Shown here: positions 56,340 through 64,000 of the stretch, piece by piece
Layout: each line of letters begins with the position of its first letter
How positions within the stretch are numbered: the first letter of the stretch is position 1
Assembly (NCBI GenBank): GCA_963965975.1
Contig: OZ014419.1
Span: 7,421,091 to 7,485,090, forward strand
Source of the DNA: Xestospongia bergquistia
Taxonomy: Eukaryota; Porifera; Demospongiae; Haplosclerida; Petrosiidae
Reading direction: 5' to 3'
DNA length: 64,000 bases
Position numbers and translations under genes: made by a program
Notes under the pieces: generated by a model
What the model saw: only the letters and a program-made list of their open reading frames with translations
What the model was told of the DNA's origin: nothing
Databases searched by the model: none

Positions 56340-57840
56340 TATATTTCGTGTGGACCAAAACTCCCCTCAACAAATATTTCTTGCATTGAAGCCATCATTT
56401 CTCTTCGAGAAGATACAAGGGGTTAAAATAAATAGAGTATACGGAATAGACACTTTTTTCTTCCATTATATTTCTGTACAAATTTTAGAATGTTTCCGTT
56501 TACGTTTGTAAACTGTCACCACGTCTATCTACGATAGAGCTGTAGAAGGCATTTTGAAAGAGAGTGCTTAATGACGTCTGACGACAAAACACAATTATTA
56601 ACAGAATTAGGACAGATCACAAGCACAGAAAACTGGACAGATACTTGCACAACAGTTAAGGAGACCTATATTTATTCACTGTTTGGACTTGACTAGAACA
56701 AAAGACAACTGAAATTTTGATGACGAACATGAGGGAAAATAACCCACAACTTAGCGACAATGACATATTTCAAAAGCTGCCCAGTATACATCCCAACTGA
56801 CTTTGCTATAAGTTTAATCATTTATTTTGTCAATTTATTATAATATAATATTTTGTTATTAATATCAGAATGAGGCATATTACGAGAGACCATACCAAAT
56901 TTACCTTAACATCAACCACAAGTTGACTAAACTAAATTCTTTGTTACAAACTTATAAAACAAAACATAATACATGTAATTATCATTTGTAATCAAGCAGT
57001 CTCCCATGGTAAAACAGCACATATATAAAGTGTACTATATTCATTTGATAACATATACATATAATATACATTACATACGAGTTACTTTCAAAACTGATGT
57101 AAATTTCCCAAACATAACATGTTATGATTTGTGACTAGTCTGTCTATTTTCGGTTTATGTTAGTTGTCATGTCATGTGAAATTTTATTCCCTTTTGAAAT
57201 GTCAATGATAATATAATTTATCTATGACAAGTACGCTGGTTCACTGACCATCTATTAATAATTCTTATAATCCTTTGTAATTGTCACTAAATTTCATTTA
57301 AAATATAATTACTGAAACAAGACTAAAGTTAAATCAATTTACTTTGAGACAAATAAACAACAAATCACTATTTTCTTGAGCAGATCTGTGTAATTAGTTA
57401 AACAACCATTATTGTTTATTGTTTCCTTCACATTTCTTCATAGATTTGTTAAAAAGACAACTGAGTATGCATATTTATGAATTAAATTGACTGTTGTACT
57501 GCATTCTGTTTGCACCAAGTTTTAACAAGTATATTGTAGTACAATGCTATACTATTCTGTGTTTACCATTTGATGGTGGGAGCAAATTAATTGTACTTAC
57601 GCCCGTGTGCGGCAACAGTTTAAGCAATTACTATTCAAAATAACTTTATTTAAAATAATTTCATTATTATCATTTATCAATGATTTGACAACAATATGAA
57701 TTCAATATGAAAATAGTCAAAATACTCAAAATATGCGAAAATGTTACGGATAAGATTGAGGTTTAAGTTTCTGGGAAGATTTGAATGATAAATACAAGTA
57801 CACAATACAATCATTGAACATTATAATTATACAGGTATAG
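56340..57840. other. AT-rich intergenic region, no gene seen
   Basis: Probable 5' flank of the retroelement ORF, then featureless AT-rich DNA. Confidence 0.4.
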
Positions 57841-57845
57841 ACTTC

Positions 57846-58073
57846 CACTGACGGATCCAGAGTGCAGAAATAGGGGGTGCACAAACCTAATAAATATTCA
57901 TAAATTTATTATTCATAGCAAACCCTTTTAATTGCAAGGTGTGGTTGCTATGAACATACTTAAAGTAATAATTGTATACCACAGGCTGTGACTTGATGAT
58001 TGAACATGAATATTATAGAGCAAAAAAGGAGGTCCATGTTCAGCCCAGGCACCCCCCTGGATCCGCCAGTGGA
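57846..58073. mobile_element. MITE with CCACTGRCGGATCCAG ends
   Basis: About 230 bp, with inverted ends ccactgacggatccag and ctggatccgccagtgg. It is flanked by 'gacttc' on both sides, a probable target duplication. No coding capacity. The superfamily is not certain. Confidence 0.8.
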
Positions 58074-58189
58074 CTTCAACATATCACATCTAATGACAAT
58101 GGTAGAAATATAAATTGTACTGATGTTAATGCAGTATGACATAAAGCTACTGTTATAGTTTGATACTTTTCAGATGAAGTGCAGAGATC

Positions 58190-58480
58190 ATAAGAGTTCT
58201 TGTTATATTTTCTCAGCGCTTTGGAAATGTAGATGCCATTAGTTCAATGACAATCTGTGGATTATGACGTGTCTTCTTGTACTCTGTTTGTAGTGCTTTC
58301 ACATTCCTCAGAAAAATATGTCCTCTCCTGTAATGTAAAAGGTATTAAATACATAATAATTGACATAAACAAACCTGACTGAACAATTGGAGGTGATAAC
58401 AAAACTGAGCTACCAGGCACTTTTTTCTTCTCAGAACGAGGTTGTAATGAAGAACTTGGCCTCCGATGCATTGAGCACGA
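58190..58480 (-). pseudogene. Unclassified two-exon coding fragment
   Basis: Minus strand: an exon ending PGSSVLLSPPIVQS at a GTTTGT donor, a ~46-bp intron, then HIFLRNVKALQTEYKKTRHN followed by PQIVIELMASTF. The second part reads like real protein but needs a frame change at the junction. No family assigned. Confidence 0.35.
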
Positions 58481-58893
58481 GCAAAATACTAGGAATAGCT
58501 GTCATTGGAGAATCAATAACTTTTACTAAGAAGTTGGACAGTATTGGACATATTGTCAATTAGAGTGCAAAGTACAAACTTCACTGATTATTCAATTCAT
58601 TATTAATTAATTTAAATGTAAATGTGACTACTATTTATGAGGGGTTATTAACAACATTCTGTGAGGTATTATACATATATCATTAATGTACTGTATAGTC
58701 AAATATTGATACTTCAAGACCATTAGTTCAGTACTATATAATATCTCATAATATTAATGGAGGAAATATCACTACATGAAAATAAAACTACAACAAATGT
58801 TTTGTAATTCTAAGAATTGTTTTTATAACAATGTGCCTTTTATAAGGTGACACGACAAAGTATTTCCATGTATCTTTTATGATAACTTGTAAG

Positions 58894-61454
58894 ATGGACC
58901 AAAGCATTTCAGCAAGAATCCTTCTTCTACTTTTCATAGGTTTAAATATCTATATAAATTTTTATTGTATTATATATTTTCCATAGAACAATTAACATCT
59001 GAAGTAATCATTCCTTGTGATTATGATATTTGTCTTCGGGATAATGTGACATATACTTGTACTGGTATCGGAGAGAATCTTCTAACATGGACTGTTCCTA
59101 ACTTAATGGGTGGAACTGAAGATCTTCGAATTCTTCAACATGGACCACATTCAACTAGTGGTCCATTTACTGCAAAGTTTGTATCATATCAGAACAATAG
59201 TATAATAGCTGCACTGTCTTTTACGGCTACTGCTATACTACACAACAAAGATATTAAGTGCCATAGTGGAAGTGATGTTAAATCATGTAAAATAATGATT
59301 ACAGGTATATACTTCAACAAAATGTACTGTTTCTCTAAATGTATATAGGTAAACCCACAGCTCCATTAAACCTCAGTATTGTAGCTACAACTGCTGATAC
59401 AGTAGTTGTTACATGGACATCACCAGTTAGTGGTAGTCAATGTATAATTAATTAATTGTAACTGTGTTCAATAAAACACACAACACCATGACAACGGTTA
59501 AGACAAAAAATAATATCACATCTCTGGAAATATATGGATTAGTAAAAGGCAGTAACTACTCATTTACTGTTAAAAGTATTGATAAAGATGGTGAGACTGG
59601 AAATAGCACTAAGTTTGCATATCTCCTGTTTGATGGTAAATAAATTTTTCACATGACAAATTAATGATTAATCATAGTCCCAGAATCTGTTGTAAATCTT
59701 ACTTACTTTATTGATTTACAGAGTACACTTTCAATTCAGTGGCAGGTATAAGCAGTTTACAGTTATAGTTTTTTGATGTTTATTTAAATTTTTTAGCCTC
59801 CTGAGTATTCAATGAGACCTCCAATAATACGTTATCATATTAATCATAACCTCACATCATCTGATGGGAGTATAATACATAATATTACAAATAATAAAAC
59901 CCAAATTACTTTTAATAGTATTAGTTATGGTAACAAGTATAGTGTGACTGTAACAGCTGAAAATATAATTGGACTTGGACCAAGAGTTAACATACAAGGT
60001 AACTGAGAAGATATCAGAAACAAAGTGAAATATTTTAAAACTCTAGTAATAATTCCTTTGACATTATCTTCTTCACTCTCCATTTCAATAGCTACTGAGA
60101 TAGCTGGTCAGTAATTCTAAATTCTAATGTAAATAATTTTGTTTTACATTTCTTTTTCATAGATACTTTTCTGGCTAGTTCACTTCAATCGTCTCAAGGC
60201 AAGAATATTGTGATTTGGCAAAATAAATGTTATAATATATAATTCTAGATATGTTCACATTAGATCATATAACGGTTTCTAAATCAACATTAGCACATGA
60301 TAGTAAGTCTTTACATACAGAGTTACAATAACTGAAGATTGTCTATATAAAGATGTTTCAGAAAAAAATGAAATTACTTTTACTGAAGGCATTGTTATGA
60401 TTACATCAGGTATAGCATTTATTAGTCAACATTATATATACTTACTTATACGTATCAATATAGTTACATCTGATATGACTGTGACACCTCTTGCTACCGT
60501 TTTGCCTGAAAGACAGAGTCTGGTACCAATTATTGGAGGAGTATGTGGAGGACTTGCACTTCTAATATTTGTTATATTATTAGGAGGAGTTGTGATTTGT
60601 AAAAAGAGTAAGTACATTATTAATTTTTGTTAAATTAAAATGGATTATTCAACATTAGAATTATCAAGGAATAATGTAACATCAAATGATAACCAAAATA
60701 GTTTGCATCTCTCTGAAGCTACTCAAAGAAATCAATATGAGGTGTATAATACATTTATTATTACTTAAAATCAACTAGAAATTTGATTGCTGTCAAGCAT
60801 TGTATATCCAGTTGTCCATATATTTCTTTCATTTAATCCTGTACAGCATATCTATTTTGAAATGAACAACCAACTTCAATCTGATGATAACCAAGCGCCT
60901 ACACCTCTATTAGATGTTGAGAGTGACTCTTTCTTATTTCACAATGAAGATTCTAGCCAATATTCCAGGCTTAATAGAGGGCCCATAACAATGTCTCCCG
61001 TGTCACCTTGTAATATAGTAACTGACATTTCTAGCCAATATTCCACGCTTAGAGAGAGAGAGCCCATAACAACGTCTCCTGTAACACATTGTAACATAGC
61101 AACTGAAGGTGATAATTTTACCCAGTCCAAAGAAGAAAGAAAAAGTATTTAAACAATTATAATCACTTAATTTATATATTTATCATATTATTAGTCAAAC
61201 AATCCAATTAGAGGAGCTGAAGTAATATATATTGAATTAGATCCTATGCCTAATAACAGGCCAATAGTACCTCCTTCATCTGATATTGGACAGTCTGTTG
61301 TCTATTCTGATATTAAGGTATTAAAACATTATATAACACAATTCATCAATTTTGTCCTAAACAGAAGTTATCCACAAGAGGTCATATGATACAAACTCAG
61401 TTAGAAGATCTGGAGACACCTCCACCAATTCCCATGAAAAAAAGCAAAAAATGA
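58894..61454 (+). CDS. Ig-FN3-FN3 receptor with multi-ITIM cytoplasmic tail
   Basis: Exons: 58894-58939 (signal peptide MDQSISARILLLLFI), 58987-59304 (Ig-like: VIIPCDYD, NVTYTC, ALSFTATA), 59349-59635 (FN3), 59678-59745 and 59797-59998 (second FN3), small uncertain exons to 60.4 kb, 60464-60607 (membrane: LVPIIGGVCGGLALLIFVIL), then tail exons about 60650-60740, 60847-61144, 61194-61317 and about 61364-61454. The tail holds four [ISLV]xYxx[LVI] motifs: SQYSRL, SQYSTL (in a duplicated ~26-residue module), VIYIEL and VVYSDI. It also has DYSTLEL and a proline run TPPPIPMKK (SH3-type). Known rule: such motifs recruit SHP-type phosphatases. Problems: an apparent 1-base loss in the first FN3 near 59440-59458, an AA where an AG acceptor is expected before DYSTLEL, and a phase mismatch after 61144. 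These could be draft errors or early decay. It is a paralogue of the tail-less array receptors. Confidence 0.75.
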
Positions 61455-61598
61455 CAGTACCTCTTTCATATATGACCTATTAATTAGGGTGATAACATAT
61501 TGTGCTTATGTTATAATGTATGTCTAGTTGTAGTTAATTGTTCTACTTGTATTTTTAGTTAAGCACTTATTTCAACACTGGTATCATTGTTATCACAT

Positions 61599-61604
61599 AA
61601 TAAA
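61599..61604 (+). terminator. Polyadenylation signal AATAAA for the ITIM receptor
   Basis: Canonical hexamer 145 bp after the stop codon, followed by a T-rich stretch. Confidence 0.6.
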
Positions 61605-61609
61605 GTTTT

Positions 61610-62420
61610 ATTGCATTGTATAATGTCTTAAATATCTTGAATTAAGTGCTACACATAAAATAGTACAATAATTATATGTCAAGTACGGGTAATGTTACAA
61701 CCTTACTCAAACATACAACCGAACTTTTGTTTTTTCGTTTGAAGTGGCTTCTGAACTTGAAATTGATGGCATTAGTGCAGGAAGACTTGAACTGAATTAA
61801 TCAAGTTGAACATTACTTGCAAGTGGAGTGATAGTGATATAGGTGGTATCTGACTAGCTACATCTTAGTATACGGAAAGCATAGCGGAAACCTTCTGAAA
61901 TTTGTATATAAATAATAAATAACTTAAAAAATAGTAAAACATGGCCAGGCCGGGTTGAAACTGATCATTTTTACAAACAAGACTTAGTCTCACATTTTAG
62001 ACTTCAGCTGCTAGCCAGGTTCAACGGACAAGTCTAGAATTTGATCCTAAATGTGGTTTTATACAACAAGAAAACATATTGGCCAGTTTGTTCATTCTGT
62101 ATAAGAAAGCTGACGATAGTGAAGCTCCACAGATACTGTTGTATCATCAGTGATTATTATTAATGATTAGTATTAATTGATGGATATTCTGATTTTCAGC
62201 ACTTTGAATTAAACTTTCCTGCTAGATTGGTTTTCATACCAGATATATCCTGATTCCTGAATTACATGTATCACTAAAGTTCACTTCTCGTTTATCCATT
62301 TATTGCACCATCATCCATCGATTCATATAACCAACCACCCATCTGTTAATCCATCCATCCATTCATTTGTTAAGCCAGCTACCTATCCATTTATCCAATA
62401 ATCTATAAATATTTATTTAA
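61610..62420. other. Intergenic, nothing recognised
   Basis: AT-rich. It includes a 'ccatccatccattcat' simple-repeat patch near 62340-62370. No reliable coding sequence. Confidence 0.4.
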
Positions 62421-62429
62421 TTTAGGTAA

Positions 62430-63570
62430 CGAAGTATGCATTACAGTTAATACTGAAAAATGATGCCAGTTATTATTGTCTGCATGTACATGTACCATGT
62501 GCTGCTGCTCAAGAGGTAATGACATCACTTAATTCTTTAGAGTATATTAATCTCTCTCTCTCTTTCTCCCTCTCTCTCTGTAGATGGTCCTGGTACATAT
62601 AACATTGTTCGATGTGGTCATAATATTTGTTCTAAACTTAATGCGGAGGGATCTCCCATTGACTAGTCAGCTATTGGAGAAGTTGTATTATATTTGACAA
62701 AGATCAATAAAGAAGCTTGTAAGATTCTGGAATGTATTCCGATACTGTGAGTAGTAGCTTATATAATGCATAGATGTATCATCTGACACACACACACAGT
62801 TCTGGCTATGTTTAGTTGCTCTGTGTGTCATTAATGAAGAACATACTCTTGCTATCTCCTAGGGACAATGGCTAAGACAAGATGGCAAACTCCAGATGAA
62901 GTATGTTTAAGGAAGAGAGAATTATTTGTAACAATGTCATTTTTATCCTTTTAGCCTCAATGTAATAATTAAGATGATGGTAAAAGTAAGGCTCTTATAT
63001 TATGTAATCATTGTGGTAACTTGTGTGGAGAATGTGATTGTGTACTACATTATCACAAATATACTTATAACAACGAATGACAAGTGGAACATATTTGATG
63101 TGAATGATAATAACGTCTATCTTTCTCCAAATGTTCAAAGAAGCTGTGAAAATGGATCTTCATGAAGGCTATGGTCATAATAAAGTCTATTGGACTATAT
63201 CATTAGCTGACTCTTGTACTTTGAATGGAATGGTTGAATTCAAATTACTGTAGGAGGTAAGGAAATAGAATATAAATATTCACTGATAATCACACCATAG
63301 CAACATCCTAAAGACCCCATTTTTTATAACAACTAATTAATATTTATCGATTGATAACTATCATAGCAACAGTATCCATGACAACACTGACTATTTATAT
63401 TATAGGTAGAGGTAAAGGTGATAGGTTCTGTTGTACTAACAGTAATACTGTGGTCTGTTAGCTATTGGTAATGTTTGTGCTGATTTCGAGTGTCAAGAGA
63501 GGCCTGTCTGTGATAAGTCAATGTCTTGATGTGCAAAAGGAGAGAAGAAGTGTCTCCCATGTCTTCATGT
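62430..63570 (+). pseudogene. MYCBP2/PHR-type E3 ligase C-terminal fragment, decayed
   Basis: Collinear pieces match the region upstream of the MYCBP2 RING: ALILCNHCGNLCGECDCVLH (about 62990-63050), then KMDLHEGYGHNKVYWTISLA and GMVEFK (63150-63250), then AIGNVCADFECQERPVC and KKCLPCLH (about 63460-63565). Stops interrupt the pieces (TAA before DDGKSK, TGA after NNE, TGA after KSMS), and frames change between them. Earlier pieces (about 62430-62660, with NIVRCGHNICSKLNAEG) may belong. The intact protein is a giant neuronal/cilia-related ubiquitin ligase; this fragment cannot function. Confidence 0.75.
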
Positions 63571-63579
63571 TGTGGTACT

Positions 63580-64000
63580 CAAGATGACTCCACCCATCCT
63601 CCATTAAAAGAAAGTGCTGACAATATGTGATATGATATCTTATATAGAGGGACTTGTATTTGCATTTGTTGTGTGTTTGTAGGTTAGTCATAAGAGTACT
63701 TGACAATCCTTATAATAATGTTTAGATAAGGAATACTCAATCCAAAAAATCATGACAGATACTCTAACATATTCCACCACTACTTTTAAGCTCTAAATCA
63801 TCCTTTAGTCATATCAGAGTTTTTTCTGACATTACAGAAGCACACGTTAGAAGTAATTGTCCTTTATTAATGTGAAATCTATATTCTAACATAGGCAATC
63901 AGTCTTAATTTAATAAAAAAATGAAAAACTGGCTACTGGTACTTAATGTCCTCTAGTGATGATAAAGTAGTTGTAATTGTTCTTGTATTTTCTTCATAGA
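63580..64000. other. Terminal stretch, nothing recognised
   Basis: AT-rich. Short frames only, no domain or splice pattern that can be supported. Confidence 0.4.

Overview
The window is eukaryotic and animal. It is strongly AT-rich, its genes are broken by many very short GT–AG introns (often 43–55 bp), and it carries metazoan gene families: a receptor tyrosine kinase, Ig/FN3 receptors, ENGASE, RAD52, NDUFS6 and MYCBP2-like sequence. Compact genes with many kinase and Ig-type receptors and Crinkler-like proteins suggest a demosponge such as Amphimedon. That identification is inference; no marker gene proves it. One 200-bp assembly gap (5801-6000) shows this is draft sequence, so single-base lesions may be errors.

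Layout. 0-9.7 kb: repeats (a ~143-bp satellite of about 17 units at 2.3-4.7 kb), a broken RBR E3-ligase fragment and a small gene of unknown function. 9.7-11.7 kb and 18.1-19.9 kb: two Crinkler-like genes (PD-(D/E)XK nuclease-like plus kinase-like; nuclease-like alone). They share a duplicated 5' cassette that supplies promoter, first exon and a nuclear localisation signal. Between them lie a CDK/beta-propeller chimera, a CXXC zinc-finger copy, an unidentified gene and a divergent RAD52. 20-22.5 kb: foldback repeats, a heptad-coding minisatellite and microsatellites. 22.5-27 kb: a truncated receptor tyrosine kinase, NDUFS6, a hAT transposon inserted just upstream of NDUFS6, and an inositol-monophosphatase fragment. 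29.8-33.5 kb: an ENGASE gene killed by two stops and two transposon insertions in coding exons.

33.54-54.8 kb: a tandem array of an 8,670-bp unit (two full copies and one truncated). Each copy carries a CXXC finger and a complete six-exon cell-surface receptor (signal peptide, Ig-like, FN3, FN3, membrane segment, four-residue tail). The full units also hold piggyBac and LINE remnants, the start of a second receptor and an ABCC nucleotide-binding-domain fragment. After pogo and reverse-transcriptase-type element pieces (54.9-56.4 kb) comes a related receptor at 58.9-61.5 kb, which has the same outside but a long tail with four ITIM-type tyrosine motifs. A decayed MYCBP2-like gene closes the window.

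The most interesting system is the receptor cluster: tail-less and ITIM-tailed paralogues side by side. The third array copy differs from the second by about 23 bases packed almost entirely into amino-acid-changing positions of the extracellular domains, while introns and flanks look identical. This resembles paired or polymorphic recognition receptors (inference). The second is the reusable NLS-bearing 5' cassette in front of two different Crinkler-like bodies.
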